NCBI RefSeq assembly: GCF_034661295.1
Contig: NZ_CP141062.1
Location: 1,922,001-1,986,000 of the forward strand
Direction of reading: 5' to 3'
Source of the DNA: Faecalibacter sp. LW9
Lineage (GTDB): Bacteria; Bacteroidota; Bacteroidia; Flavobacteriales; Weeksellaceae
DNA length: 64,000 nucleotides
The position numbers and the translations under genes are program-made. Below the pieces are notes generated by a model. The model saw nothing but the letters and a program-made list of their open reading frames with translations. It made no database searches and had not been told where the DNA came from. This document shows positions 1 through 9,162 of the stretch, piece after piece; the stretch's first letter is position 1; the number at the start of each line of letters is the position of its first letter.

Positions 1-1
1 C

Positions 2-430
2 AATAAAGTGGATATTCGTTTACAATATAATCCGAGCAATATTTTTACCAATATCATCAAGCAAGGAGAAAAATTTGATGTGTCGATTTGTAATCCTCCA
101 TTCTTTAGTTCGAATAAAGAAGTAATGGAACAAACGATGCGAAAATTAAAAAACTTAGGAAATAAATCGGATCAAAAACCTGTTCAAAACTTCGGAGGTA
201 ACAATTCTGAATTATGGTGTAGAGGAGGTGAGCGCGTATTTATTTCGAATATGATTAAAGAAAGTGTGAAATACAAACACCAAGTGAAATGGTTTACAAC
301 ATTGGTTTCGAAAAAAGATAATTTACGTCCATTGAAAATTTTATTGGAACGCGTGAAAGCTCGTGAAGTAAAAATTATTAATATGGAACAAGGAAATAAA
401 GTAACACGCTTATTGGTGTGGCGATTTTAA
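2..430 (+). CDS. rlmF: 23S rRNA (adenine-1618 N6)-methyltransferase, C-terminal part (5' end outside window)
   Basis: SAM-dependent methyltransferase that modifies A1618 of 23S rRNA. The frame is open to the left edge, so the cofactor-binding N-terminal half is missing and only about 142 residues are seen. The catalytic NPPF motif of N6-adenine methyltransferases is present (DVSICNPPFF, about 30 residues in), followed by the family's conserved stretch with GGNNSELWCRGGE and a C-terminal LLVWRF. The GTG at 8 is an internal valine, not a start. A rho-independent terminator follows. Family assignment rests on remembered RlmF motifs. Confidence 0.85.
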   Translation, partial: NKVDIRLQYNPSNIFTNIIKQGEKFDVSICNPPFFSSNKEVMEQTMRKLKNLGNKSDQKPVQNFGGNNSELWCRGGERVFISNMIKESVKYKHQVKWFTTLVSKKDNLRPLKILLERVKAREVKIINMEQGNKVTRLLVWRF

Positions 431-436
431 TAATGT

Positions 437-470
437 AAATCCTAATTTCTTTATTGATTTAGGATTTTTT
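437..470 (+). terminator. rho-independent terminator after rlmF
   Basis: Inverted repeat AAATCCTAA / TTAGGATTT followed by a run of T, just after the rlmF stop. Confidence 0.7.
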
Positions 471-490
471 TATTCATCAAACGTTATAGC

Positions 491-769
491 ATGGAATATG
501 TACTGTATTATGGACTGGGAATTAATCTTTTCACCTATGTGTTGTTTGGATTGGATAAAGTGAAGGCACGCAATAAAAAATGGCGAATTCCTGAAAATAC
601 ATTATTCTTTTTATCATTTATAGGTGGAAGTATTGGGGCTCTTTTGGCGATGAAGAAATTCAGACATAAAACCCAAAAATCAGAGTTTAAAAATGTCATC
701 TATTTAATCCTCACAATACAATTGGCATTACTTATTTTTATCCTTTGGCAATTGTATATTAAAACATAA
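491..769 (+). CDS. DUF1294 family small membrane protein
   Basis: A 92-residue protein with hydrophobic segments at about residues 3-20, 38-55 and 68-88. The sequence GLDKVKARNKKWRIPE followed by GGSIGALLAMKKFRHKT is characteristic of DUF1294, a family of small integral membrane proteins of unknown function. It stands alone between rlmF and a convergent peptidase gene, with terminators on both sides. Confidence 0.8.
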   Translation: MEYVLYYGLGINLFTYVLFGLDKVKARNKKWRIPENTLFFLSFIGGSIGALLAMKKFRHKTQKSEFKNVIYLILTIQLALLIFILWQLYIKT

Positions 770-770
770 A

Positions 771-797
771 AAAACCACTTCTTTTGAAGTGGTTTTT
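771..797. terminator. bidirectional terminator
   Basis: Hairpin AAAACCACTTC / GAAGTGGTTTT with A-run and T-run on either side, shared by the convergent DUF1294 and M28 peptidase genes. Confidence 0.85.
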
Positions 798-816
798 TAC
801 GTTATAGAAATTTATT

Positions 817-2388
817 TTATTTAAAGTACGCATCAGAAGTACGTGCTGGACCTTTAACCGCTGGCCATTCCATTGGTTTTCCATCTCTCCCCATCGGTAA
901 AACACGCTTGTCACGGTTCACTAATGTTTCTTCTTGGTCAGCCATATACGTTAAAGTAGCTGCTAAAATAGCATTACTCTGAATTTCATCAAAAACAATT
1001 TTATCGTAGGTATCTTTATTCGTATGCCAAGTGTACGTACCGTAACCCCAGTTTAACGAACTTAACATAAATCCTGGTACACCTGCTGCAACAAAAGAAG
1101 CATGATCAGATCCACCTCCGCTAGGAGTTCCTGGGAATTCCGTTTTAATGTGTTTTGTGATGTCGTTTGGAACTGCAGATAACCAACGTGTCATGTATTC
1201 GTAAGATTTTTCGAAACCAGATCCGTTGATGTTTACGACACGTCCCGTTCCATTATCTAAATTGAAAACAGCTTGTGTATTTTTAACGATTTCTGGATGA
1301 TCTTCAACAAAGGCACGAGAACCGTTTAATCCTTGTTCTTCACTTCCCCATAAACAGATTAAGATTGTACGTTTGTTGTTTGGGTATAATTTTTTGATGG
1401 TACGGATCGTTTCCATCATCGCAATTGTTCCTGTACCATTATCAGTTGCTCCTTGTGCACCATCCCATGAATCAAAGTGAGCCGATAAAATGATGTATTC
1501 ATTTGGTTTCTCTTTCCCTTTGATTTCACCAATAATGTTGAAGGTTTTAGCAACACCTGTATGCTTTGATTGTGCGTTTAATGATAATTTAGGAGCCGTT
1601 CCATTTTCTGCTAAACGGTATAACATTCCATAATCCTCATTCGAAATATCGATCATAGGAATTTTTGTTGTTTTAGCTCCGAAAATGCGGTTCGCTCCCA
1701 TAATTCCTGTCCAGTACGAAATCGCTACTGCCGCTGCACCATTTTCTTCTAAAACAGCTGGTAATGTATTGTTATTGTAACCTGTTACTTTGATAGAGTT
1801 AGCCCACGCTTCGTTCGCCTTCTTTTTTTCTGCAGAAATCTTGTCGTATAATTCTTCAGTTCCATACTCTTTGTATTGATAATCTGAACGTCCGTGTTTC
1901 TGATTCTGAGACATTAAAACAATTTTCCCTTTTACTTTTGGTAACCATGCTTTAAATTCCGCTTCTGAAGAGAAAACTGGCATCGCAATAACTTCGGCAT
2001 GAATAGCTTTTTTAGTTGCTGGCGACCATGCCAATTGTGTTGCTTCAATGTTTTTTGCACGAGGATAAGTCATATCCACGTGTGTTAATCCTCTTTCCCA
2101 TGCTTTCCATGTTCCATAGTCTTCACGACGTGCATCAATTCCCCATGCTTTTAATGTTTTTAAAGCCCAATCTCCGGCTTGATCCATTTGAGGAGAACCC
2201 ACTAAACGTGGTCCAATCCCATCTAATAATTCATGCGCAATTTTTTCCAATTGCGAGTTATTTTTCACTTCATTTACAAAGCTCTCAACCGTTGGATTTA
2301 GCTTTTGTTGAGCAGGCGCCATTTGTGCCTGTACAGTGATTGCAGTACCAAAAATGGCTGCATAAGTCAATGTATTAATCAGTTTCAT
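817..2388 (-). CDS. secreted M28 family zinc metallopeptidase
   Basis: A 523-residue exported aminopeptidase/carboxypeptidase Q-like enzyme. It begins with a signal peptide (MKLINTLTYAAIFGTAITVQAQ). A PA-like insert precedes the M28 catalytic domain from about residue 290. The two-zinc ligands are visible in order: SAHFDSWDG (His), GATDNGTG (bridging Asp), CLWGSEEQG (catalytic Glu and ligand Glu), FNLDNGTG (Asp) and WHTNKDTYD (His). GGSDHASFVAAGVPG is also typical of the family. It probably degrades peptides in the periplasm or outside the cell. Monocistronic, convergent with the DUF1294 gene. Confidence 0.9.
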   Translation of the reverse strand: MKLINTLTYAAIFGTAITVQAQMAPAQQKLNPTVESFVNEVKNNSQLEKIAHELLDGIGPRLVGSPQMDQAGDWALKTLKAWGIDARREDYGTWKAWERGLTHVDMTYPRAKNIEATQLAWSPATKKAIHAEVIAMPVFSSEAEFKAWLPKVKGKIVLMSQNQKHGRSDYQYKEYGTEELYDKISAEKKKANEAWANSIKVTGYNNNTLPAVLEENGAAAVAISYWTGIMGANRIFGAKTTKIPMIDISNEDYGMLYRLAENGTAPKLSLNAQSKHTGVAKTFNIIGEIKGKEKPNEYIILSAHFDSWDGAQGATDNGTGTIAMMETIRTIKKLYPNNKRTILICLWGSEEQGLNGSRAFVEDHPEIVKNTQAVFNLDNGTGRVVNINGSGFEKSYEYMTRWLSAVPNDITKHIKTEFPGTPSGGGSDHASFVAAGVPGFMLSSLNWGYGTYTWHTNKDTYDKIVFDEIQSNAILAATLTYMADQEETLVNRDKRVLPMGRDGKPMEWPAVKGPARTSDAYFK

Positions 2389-2650
2389 GTGTTGTTATTT
2401 TTAGCTAAAATAAAGGATTAATTCTCGGAATAAAAAGAAATTTTACAAAAATCAATCCTTCTGAAACTCTATTGGTTTAAAGGTATTTAATGTATAAATA
2501 TTGAATAAGTATTGATTTTAAGAGGTTTAAACTAAATTTTATACAGTTCTTAACTTAGATTAATCTTAAATGTAAACTTTAACGTTGTTTGAACGAGTAA
2601 TGTGAATATTTGGCAAAAACTTTGTTTATGGTGTACTTCAAAATTGAATC

Positions 2651-3148
2651 ATGAAATTTTTATATATTTTACTCCTTCCCTTGCTTATTTTTTCGTGTTC
2701 ACGTAAGAATTCATTGGATCATTCCCCAGAAGATAAAATCGAACGAACAGCAATAAAAGTACCTTATGAATTAGGATCGAATTATTTTGTGAAAAATAAT
2801 GTAGATTTATCGAACTTAAATAAATCATATTTGGATTCAAAAATCATTTTTGATTCTATTTTTGGCATTGCTCGAACAATGAGTAATGAAAGTGATCCTA
2901 CACCGATTGATTTTACCCAACAAATCGTTATTCCTATTATTTTAGAAGAAACAAATATAGTTTCAACCATTACGGTGGATTCTGTGAATAAAATTGGAAA
3001 TCATTTAAAAATTCGATACACTGTAACAGAAGTTCAACCCATTTCGTATATCGTGCAACCATGTGAACTGATAATTATTAATCGAAAAGAAATTTCGGAT
3101 TTAAATGAACTACAATTATCATTTGAAAAGACAACAAAAGTGCTATAA
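2651..3148 (+). CDS. small lipoprotein of unknown function
   Basis: A 165-residue protein with a lipoprotein signal: a hydrophobic stretch then a lipobox ending at Cys16 (LLIFSC), so it should be lipid-anchored after SPII cleavage. The remainder is hydrophilic, with many beta-prone alternating residues and no motif I recognise. It stands alone, followed by a strong terminator. Confidence 0.6.
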   Translation: MKFLYILLLPLLIFSCSRKNSLDHSPEDKIERTAIKVPYELGSNYFVKNNVDLSNLNKSYLDSKIIFDSIFGIARTMSNESDPTPIDFTQQIVIPIILEETNIVSTITVDSVNKIGNHLKIRYTVTEVQPISYIVQPCELIIINRKEISDLNELQLSFEKTTKVL

Positions 3149-3152
3149 TAAA

Positions 3153-3184
3153 AAAAATCCAGTCAAATTATTGACTGGATTTTG
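3153..3184. terminator. bidirectional terminator
   Basis: Stem AATCCAGTCAA / TTGACTGGATT flanked by A and T runs, between the lipoprotein gene and the convergent hsp20 gene. Confidence 0.85.
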
Positions 3185-3212
3185 ATAAACAACTAATATG
3201 AAAAATGATTTA

Positions 3213-3641
3213 TTAAGCAATGCTTAAACTTCTTTTCTCTTTTTGAGGCTCTTCTATTCTTTTAGGCAATTCGAATTTTAAAATACCATCGACATAAGAC
3301 ACTTTAATCTCATCTTGATTTACAATTTCAGGTAAAGCAAATGTTCTTCGGAATGAGGCATAATTAAATTCTTTACGAATATATTTTCCTTGCTCGTTTT
3401 CTGAGTTTTGTGCACTTTCACTGAAATTGACAATCAATACATCTTCTTCAATCTCTAATTTGAAATCTTCTTTCTTTTTCCCTGGGATAGCTAATTCAAT
3501 TTCAAATCGATTATCAAATTCTAATATATTTACTGCAGGCATATTTAATGAACTTGCAGGAACTACATTTTGATTAAATACTTCATTTAAAAGGTTAGGT
3601 AACCAAATGTTTTTATTTTTTTGTTGATATGATTGTACCAT
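3213..3641 (-). CDS. Hsp20/alpha-crystallin family small heat-shock protein
   Basis: ATP-independent holdase chaperone of 142 residues. The alpha-crystallin domain spans about residues 40-130, with ELAIPGKKKEDFKLEIEED and the conserved FRRTFALP and YVDGILKFELPK segments. The C-terminal RSLSIA may act as the I/L-x-I anchor that docks neighbouring subunits. I start at the ATG at 3641 (MVQSYQQ) rather than the upstream in-frame codon at 3683, because the extra 14 residues look like leader and the family starts near here. Confidence 0.88.
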   Translation of the reverse strand: MVQSYQQKNKNIWLPNLLNEVFNQNVVPASSLNMPAVNILEFDNRFEIELAIPGKKKEDFKLEIEEDVLIVNFSESAQNSENEQGKYIRKEFNYASFRRTFALPEIVNQDEIKVSYVDGILKFELPKRIEEPQKEKRSLSIA

Positions 3642-3763
3642 TTTAATATTGTTTTTTGTTTGTACAGCATAATACAAATACAATGCAAATGAAAAACATA
3701 AGACAAAATGGCTTATTTTTGTTGTTAAAATCAGACAAAAAGGCAGTTTTTATGTTTTTAGAA

Positions 3764-3795
3764 TAAAAAAAACCGACTCTTTTACAGAATCGGTT
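3764..3795 (-). terminator. terminator of the S1/P1 nuclease gene
   Basis: Read on the minus strand, the stem AACCGATTCTG / AGAGTCGGTT (with mismatches) is followed by eight or more T. Confidence 0.75.
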
Positions 3796-3816
3796 GATTA
3801 TGGAAATTCGGAAATT

Positions 3817-4608
3817 TTATCCGAAGATATCGTTTAATACTTTTGATAAGCGCAATCCTCCTTTTAATAATTGACTTTCTACAGTATATTTATTTTCGAA
3901 GTGGTAACGGTAACCTAATTTATCATCCATTTTAACATCACCATAAATGACGTTCGCTGCTTGGTATGATTCATAAATCCAATCTAAAAAAGTTCCCTTT
4001 TTTAATTCTTCATTTTGTTTTTTGTTAAAAATGTCCAATACATTCGAATATTCTGTATACGAATATCCTTCAAAATCAACTAATTTAGAATCCCATACCG
4101 CATGAATATTAGTATTGTCTCTAAACCATTGAACTTTAATTTTATTTCCACCTAAATCTTCTAAACGACCTACATGTAGTGGTTGATGAGCATCGCCCAT
4201 GATGTGGATCAAGAAATATAAGTATTCTCTTTTTGTCTCAATAGAAAGGTTTTTATTTTCTTTCAATTCTTTCATAAAGAAAAGTCCTTTCTTATACATA
4301 TTCACATCCGAAGAATTTTCTAATGCAACATTATATTCTTCACGGTTCATTCCTGATGGAATATTAACATAGTGATATGAATCAGCGTGATCCCAGTGGT
4401 TGTCTGATTTAATAAAATCAGGACAGTTTGCCCAATATGCCAATTGTTGGTTCCCAATGACTTTCGTAATTTCTTTACGTGCTTTCTTAGAAATGTTTTG
4501 TTCAGCGATTTGTGCTACCACTCGGTGTCCTGTTAATCCCCATGCAGAAGCTTTTGATGCCATTAATAAACATGTTAAAGCAAATGCACCCGTAACTAAT
4601 TTTTTCAT
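3817..4608 (-). CDS. secreted S1/P1 zinc-dependent nuclease
   Basis: About 263 residues. A signal peptide (MKKLVTGAFALTCLLMASKASA) would be cleaved just before Trp (AWGLTGH); in S1/P1 nucleases the mature N-terminal Trp is itself a zinc ligand. The other ligands are seen in HWDHADSYHYVN, HIMGDAHQPLHVGR and NIHAVWDSKLVD. It hydrolyses single-stranded DNA and RNA outside the cytoplasm, probably for nutrient or phosphate recovery. The start at 4608 is preferred over the in-frame codon at 4632 because it gives a clean signal peptide. Confidence 0.9.
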   Translation of the reverse strand: MKKLVTGAFALTCLLMASKASAWGLTGHRVVAQIAEQNISKKARKEITKVIGNQQLAYWANCPDFIKSDNHWDHADSYHYVNIPSGMNREEYNVALENSSDVNMYKKGLFFMKELKENKNLSIETKREYLYFLIHIMGDAHQPLHVGRLEDLGGNKIKVQWFRDNTNIHAVWDSKLVDFEGYSYTEYSNVLDIFNKKQNEELKKGTFLDWIYESYQAANVIYGDVKMDDKLGYRYHFENKYTVESQLLKGGLRLSKVLNDIFG

Positions 4609-4823
4609 GTATTGTATTCTAATTTGATGCAAATGTAAGGTTTATAATCCCTTTGATGGAATGATTTTTCAACATCCCCAAACATAAATATGTTTTTTTG
4701 AAATTTTAACATTTCTCTCCAACCTTTATAAATACTACTTTGTAAGGAAATGAAGACTGAAATTTAAATATAGAACTAAATTTATTTAAGTACTTTGTTT
4801 TGCATAATACTATATTTTTATTA

Positions 4824-4831
4824 TATATTTG
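4824..4831 (+). promoter_or_regulatory. putative Bacteroidota sigma-A -7 element of the padR operon
   Basis: TATATTTG fits the TAnnTTTG -7 consensus 25 bp before the padR start. A TTTTG lies upstream at 4798-4802, slightly farther than the usual spacing. Confidence 0.45.
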
Positions 4832-4856
4832 TATAACAAAATAAAACAACAGAATA

Positions 4857-5198
4857 ATGAATATCGAGAAAACAAAAATTCAGATGCGTAAAGGTGTACT
4901 GGAATATTGTATTCTTAGCATTATTAAAAAAGGAGATGCCTATGCATCAGATATCATTGATGAGTTGAAAAAAGCAGAAATGATTGTTGTTGAAGGAACA
5001 TTATATCCTTTATTAACACGCCTAAAAAACGATAACCTTTTACAATACCGCTGGGAAGAATCAACTGCAGGGCCACCTCGAAAATATTATGCTTTAACAG
5101 ATGAGGGAGAATTATTCCTTCAAGAATTAGCAGAAACATGGAATCAACTGATTGAAGCTGTAGATAAAGTAACTAAAGAAACACTAAAAAATGGATAA
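4857..5198 (+). CDS. PadR family transcriptional regulator
   Basis: A 113-residue winged-helix repressor. The segment MRKGVLEYCILSIIKKGDAYASDIIDEL, then EGTLYPLLTRLKNDNLL and the wing AGPPRKYYALTDEG, is the classic PadR core. Its last eight bases overlap the next gene, which encodes a HAAS-PspC membrane protein. PadR next to a HAAS-domain protein is a recurring pair, with PadR thought to control the pair's expression; the inducing signal is unknown. Confidence 0.9.
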   Translation: MNIEKTKIQMRKGVLEYCILSIIKKGDAYASDIIDELKKAEMIVVEGTLYPLLTRLKNDNLLQYRWEESTAGPPRKYYALTDEGELFLQELAETWNQLIEAVDKVTKETLKNG

Positions 5199-6951
5199 AA
5201 CAATATCAATAAGTCTTGGAGGATTTTCATTTATCATTGATGAAAATGCTTACGCGAAATTAAAAACATATTTACAAGATGTTCGCAATTCATTACGTGG
5301 AACGGAAGGAGTGGAGGATATTATTGAAGATGTCGAAATCCGTATTTCTGAGTTATTTCGTGATCGAATCAAATTTAGAGAAGTGGTAAACGATGATGAT
5401 GTTAATTTTGTGATTGCGACAATGGGACATCCTAATCAATACAAAGTAGAAGAGGATGAAAATGAGTCAATTTCCAATCCATCATCTTATTCACAGCCGT
5501 CATTTGAAACTAAAAACAACAAACGATTATTCCGCGATCCTGATGATAAAGTAATGACCGGTTTATCTGCTGGTTTAGCACACTACTTAGGGTTAGATCC
5601 ATGGGCTGTTCGTGCGACGTGGTTAGTTCTTGGAATCTTAGGATTATTTACAGGATTTTCATTTTTACTAGTGGTCGTATGTTATTTCATCCTGTTGATT
5701 TTCGTCCCAAAAGCGAAGACAACTTCAGAAAAACTACAGATGTATGGGAAACCTGCCAATATCGAAACATTAAAAAAAAACGCAGAACAGGCAAGTGAGG
5801 TAGTTATCTCAGGAGGTCGTGAACTAAGCAATAAATTAGGTGGTGCATTCGGTGTATTAGGGAAATTCATCCTATGGTTTATCGGATTTATTATCTTGAT
5901 GATTGGTATCGGTTTAATCATTGGAGGTTGTGCGATTTCATTTACAACTTGGATGGACATTCCGACAGAATTATTTGGTTATCTGATTGAGGAGCAATGG
6001 ATGAGTATTGCGACAAAAATTTTAGGTGGCGTATTAATGATTATTCCTGGAATTCTACTGACGATTCTTGGTCTAAGATGCTTTACAAGAATTAAAACCA
6101 GTAAAGCCTTAATCATTGGTTCGATTGTCGCTTGGTTTATCGCTTTGATTACCATCATTGGATTTACGGCGAGTACAGCTGCTAAATTCAAGAATGAAGT
6201 AGAATTAAATAAGAATTCAGTTTTAACGATTCCATCGGATACTTTAGTGGTCAATTTTAGAGAAGAAAATTCAGGAGATTATATCTTTAAGTCGTTTGAT
6301 GATTTTGATCAATTGATTGATGAAAATGGAAACCTTGTCATCAAATTGAGTGATAAAATTACATTGAAATCTAGTGACGATGCCAATTATCGATTAGAGG
6401 TCAAATATTCATCTCGTGGAGGAAATTCAAATGAATCAAAGCGAAATTTAGAAGCAATGGTGTATAATTTTAATGTTTCAGGGAATCAATTAACATTAGA
6501 TGAATTCTTTAAGATTAAACCCGAAGGTAAATTCAGAAAGCAAGACATTAAAATTACATTATATGTTCCTCAAGGCAAATATGTTCAAATGCGATCTGTA
6601 GATACAGTAATTTTAACAGATGCGGACGGAGATAAAGATTACTATCATGAAAATAATAATAAGATCTTTAAGAATTTAGGCCAAAAATTCGTATGTTTGA
6701 ACTGTGAAACAAACGATCATTTTGACGAAGAAAATGACGTGATGTATGACGCGGATGGCATAGAAATACGTTCGAATAATGGAACGAAAAATGCTAAGGT
6801 TAGTATTGATCAAAATGGGATTCAAATTCAAACCAACGAAGGAAATGTAGGTATTTCTACTCAATCAAAAAATAAAAACAACCCTATAAACTTTAAAGAT
6901 GATACAGATTCTATTCACATTAACTACGGAGATCATCAAAACAATCGTTAA
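5191..6951 (+). CDS. HAAS-like/PspC domain membrane protein
   Basis: A 586-residue membrane protein, translationally coupled to padR by an 8-bp overlap. Residues 1-100 resemble a HAAS-type domain (ISLGGFSFIIDENAYAKLKTYLQ, VEDIIEDVEIRISELF). A PspC domain follows at about 110-170 (KRLFRDPDDKVMTGLSAGLAHYLGLDPWAVR then a hydrophobic helix). Three further transmembrane segments lie at about 220-340. The C-terminal 240 residues form a beta-rich soluble domain that should face the periplasm. It probably senses or buffers envelope stress; the exact role is unknown. Confidence 0.8.
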   Translation: MDKTISISLGGFSFIIDENAYAKLKTYLQDVRNSLRGTEGVEDIIEDVEIRISELFRDRIKFREVVNDDDVNFVIATMGHPNQYKVEEDENESISNPSSYSQPSFETKNNKRLFRDPDDKVMTGLSAGLAHYLGLDPWAVRATWLVLGILGLFTGFSFLLVVVCYFILLIFVPKAKTTSEKLQMYGKPANIETLKKNAEQASEVVISGGRELSNKLGGAFGVLGKFILWFIGFIILMIGIGLIIGGCAISFTTWMDIPTELFGYLIEEQWMSIATKILGGVLMIIPGILLTILGLRCFTRIKTSKALIIGSIVAWFIALITIIGFTASTAAKFKNEVELNKNSVLTIPSDTLVVNFREENSGDYIFKSFDDFDQLIDENGNLVIKLSDKITLKSSDDANYRLEVKYSSRGGNSNESKRNLEAMVYNFNVSGNQLTLDEFFKIKPEGKFRKQDIKITLYVPQGKYVQMRSVDTVILTDADGDKDYYHENNNKIFKNLGQKFVCLNCETNDHFDEENDVMYDADGIEIRSNNGTKNAKVSIDQNGIQIQTNEGNVGISTQSKNKNNPINFKDDTDSIHINYGDHQNNR

Positions 6952-6988
6952 TTTTTTCATCTAACATTGTACGATATAAGACAAGAGG

Positions 6989-7018
6989 CTGTCTCAAAAG
7001 TGAGACAGCTTTTTTTTA
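6989..7018 (+). terminator. terminator hairpin inside the IS1182 left end
   Basis: GCTGTCTCA / TGAGACAGC with a 4-nt loop and eight T. It would stop transcription arriving from the PspC gene before it enters the transposase. Confidence 0.7.
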
Positions 7019-7073
7019 AGAAAAAAGGAAAGCCTAAGCTTTCCCAATTGGTGCAATTTTATTAAATTGCTGT

Positions 7074-8411
7074 GTGTATACTAGTTCGAAAATAGTCTTT
7101 AAAGATTACAATCCCAAAGAAAATTTGCTTTTTCCTCCAAATTTATCGGAGTTGATAGAAGAAAAGCATCCTGTTAGAGTTATTTCCAATATAATAGATG
7201 GTTTAGCAATTAAAAATCTTATTAATAGCTATAAACCATATGGAACATCATCTTATCACCCAAAAATGCTTCTGAAAGTGTTGATTTATGGCTACCTAAG
7301 TAATATTTATTCAAGCCGTAAATTAGAACAAGCACTGAAAGAAAATATTCATTTTATGTGGCTTTCTGGAATGAATCGTCCTGACCATAATACGATAAAT
7401 CGCTTTCGTAGCGAGCGATTAAAAGGTAAACTGAAATCTATATTCACTCAAATAGTCTTGCTTTTAGAAAAAGAAGGAATCGTTAGTTTAACAACCACTT
7501 TTGTTGATGGGACTAAGATTGAGGCAAACGCTAATCGCTATACATTCGTTTGGGGAAGAGCGATTAAAAAACACAAAGCTAGAATTTCTGAGCAGTTAGA
7601 AGACTTATGGAATTACGCAGAAAGTGTAGCAAAAGAAGAGCTTCAAAACACAGAAAATATTGAATTTAAAGAAATCGATTCTGAAAAAGTCACACAAACA
7701 ATTGATAAGATAAATGAAGTTTTGAAAGATAAAAAAATCCCATCAAAGATTCGTCAAAAGCTCAATTATGGAAAGAGAAATTGGTCTAAGAATTTAGAAA
7801 AATACAAAAAACAAGAAGAGATTTTACAACAAAGAAATTCTTACTCTAAGACCGATACAGATGCTACATTTATGAGAATGAAAGAAGATCATATGAAAAA
7901 TGGTCAGCTAAAACCCGCTTATAATCTGCAAATCTCCACGAATAAACAGTATATTTTACATTATTCTATTCACCATAATCCAACCGATACAAAAACTCTA
8001 AAACCTCATTTAGCAGGTTTTGAGCAGCATTACCATAGAACTCCAAAAGAGCTTGTAGCTGATGCGGGCTATGGCTCAGAAGAAAATTATAACTTGCTTA
8101 AATCAAAAAAGATAAAACCTTACGTAAAATACAATTACTTCAGAAAAGATCAAAAATCAGGACAAATTACTTCTTCAGAGAGCAATCCTAAACTGGCTAA
8201 AATAAGAGAAAAAGCATATAAACTTCTCAATACAGTGAGAGGTATCAAACTCAGAAAACAAAGATGTCACGATGTTGAACCAGTTTTTGCCGAAATAAAA
8301 CACAACAAAAACTTTAAACGATTTATGTTAAGAGGAGTTGATAAAGTCGAAATTGAAGTCGGCTTACTTGCTATTGCTCATAACTTAAAGAAAATGGCGA
8401 AAATCACCTGA
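7074..8411 (+). CDS. IS1182 family transposase
   Basis: A 445-residue DDE transposase, probably intact. The N-terminal DUF772-type domain has LLFPPNLSELIEEKHPVR and YHPKMLLKVLIYGY. The catalytic acidic residues sit in TFVDGTKIEANANRY (first Asp), LVADAGYGSEENY (second Asp) and EPVFAEIKHNKNFKRF (Glu). The frame opens with GTG at 7074, which I take as the start because MYTSSKIVFKDYNPKENL aligns with the family's usual N-terminus. A hairpin, GGAAAGC / GCTTTCC, lies at 7027-7044 between the left repeat and the start. Confidence 0.88.
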   Translation: MYTSSKIVFKDYNPKENLLFPPNLSELIEEKHPVRVISNIIDGLAIKNLINSYKPYGTSSYHPKMLLKVLIYGYLSNIYSSRKLEQALKENIHFMWLSGMNRPDHNTINRFRSERLKGKLKSIFTQIVLLLEKEGIVSLTTTFVDGTKIEANANRYTFVWGRAIKKHKARISEQLEDLWNYAESVAKEELQNTENIEFKEIDSEKVTQTIDKINEVLKDKKIPSKIRQKLNYGKRNWSKNLEKYKKQEEILQQRNSYSKTDTDATFMRMKEDHMKNGQLKPAYNLQISTNKQYILHYSIHHNPTDTKTLKPHLAGFEQHYHRTPKELVADAGYGSEENYNLLKSKKIKPYVKYNYFRKDQKSGQITSSESNPKLAKIREKAYKLLNTVRGIKLRKQRCHDVEPVFAEIKHNKNFKRFMLRGVDKVEIEVGLLAIAHNLKKMAKIT

Positions 8412-8599
8412 AAAAAGTTCATTTTACCATCATTTTTACATTTTTTGCTTATTTAATTCAATTTTGAACTATTAAATTACAAAATTAGATTCATCAGATA
8501 AAATACAAAAAAAAAGAGACTGTCTTTTGAGACAGCCTCTTTTTTATTATTTGTTGGAAAGATAATTTGGTTAAATTTACATTCACACAAACAAAAAAA

Positions 8600-9160
8600 A
8601 TGAAGAAAACGATTGGTAAACTCATGCTGGATATAGTCGGCTGGAAATTAGACAATCATCTGGATTTATCTGCTATTGATAAATGTGTTTTGGTCTGTGC
8701 ACCCCATACTTCCAATTGGGATTTTTATTATACCATTGCTGCTTTTTGGCAAATGGGTATCCCGATGAAGATGTTTATTAAAGATGCTTGGACAAAACCA
8801 TGGTATGGATACTTTATCAAACAATTGGGAGGAATAGGTATTGATCGTACACAAAATAAAAATATGGTGGAATTTGCTTCTCAACTTTTAAAAAGTTCAG
8901 CGCATTTATACTTAATCAATACACCCGAAGGTACGCGCTCCTATTCGCCAAAATGGAAAACAGGGTTTTATTATATAGCCCAAGAAGCACAAGTCCCAAT
9001 AGTTTTAGGATATTGTGATTATAAAGAGAAACGAGCAGGATTATCCAAAATTGTCCCAGTAGAAAATCGAACATTGGAAGAAATATTAGCAGAAATAGAA
9101 GCTTTCTATCAAAATGTTACCGCTAAATATCCCGAAAAATTTAACAAAAAAATCTATTAA
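8600..9160 (+). CDS. PlsC-like 1-acylglycerol-3-phosphate acyltransferase family protein
   Basis: About 186 residues. The catalytic HX4D motif of glycerolipid acyltransferases is present (APHTSNWDF), with the substrate-binding TPEGTRS motif about 80 residues later. It probably transfers a fatty acyl chain to a phospholipid or lysolipid precursor at the membrane. I start at ATG 8600 (MKKTIGKLMLD); the in-frame TTG at 8567 lies close to the IS1182 right end. The IS insertion, 58 bp upstream, may have changed its promoter. Confidence 0.85.
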   Translation: MKKTIGKLMLDIVGWKLDNHLDLSAIDKCVLVCAPHTSNWDFYYTIAAFWQMGIPMKMFIKDAWTKPWYGYFIKQLGGIGIDRTQNKNMVEFASQLLKSSAHLYLINTPEGTRSYSPKWKTGFYYIAQEAQVPIVLGYCDYKEKRAGLSKIVPVENRTLEEILAEIEAFYQNVTAKYPEKFNKKIY

Positions 9161-9162
9161 CC

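Larger units (their letters stand above)
6983..8541 (+). mobile_element. complete IS1182-family insertion sequence
   Basis: About 1559 bp bounded by perfect 18-bp inverted repeats: AAGAGGCTGTCTCAAAAG at 6983-7000 and its reverse complement at 8524-8541. It carries one transposase gene. I see no clear target-site duplication (left flank ends ATATAAGAC, right flank begins TTTTATTAT). Both ends can form hairpins followed by T-runs. Confidence 0.85.

Noticed and set aside
2016-2339. 107-residue open frame opposite the M28 peptidase
   Set aside because: Antisense shadow of a well-supported gene; no conserved motif.
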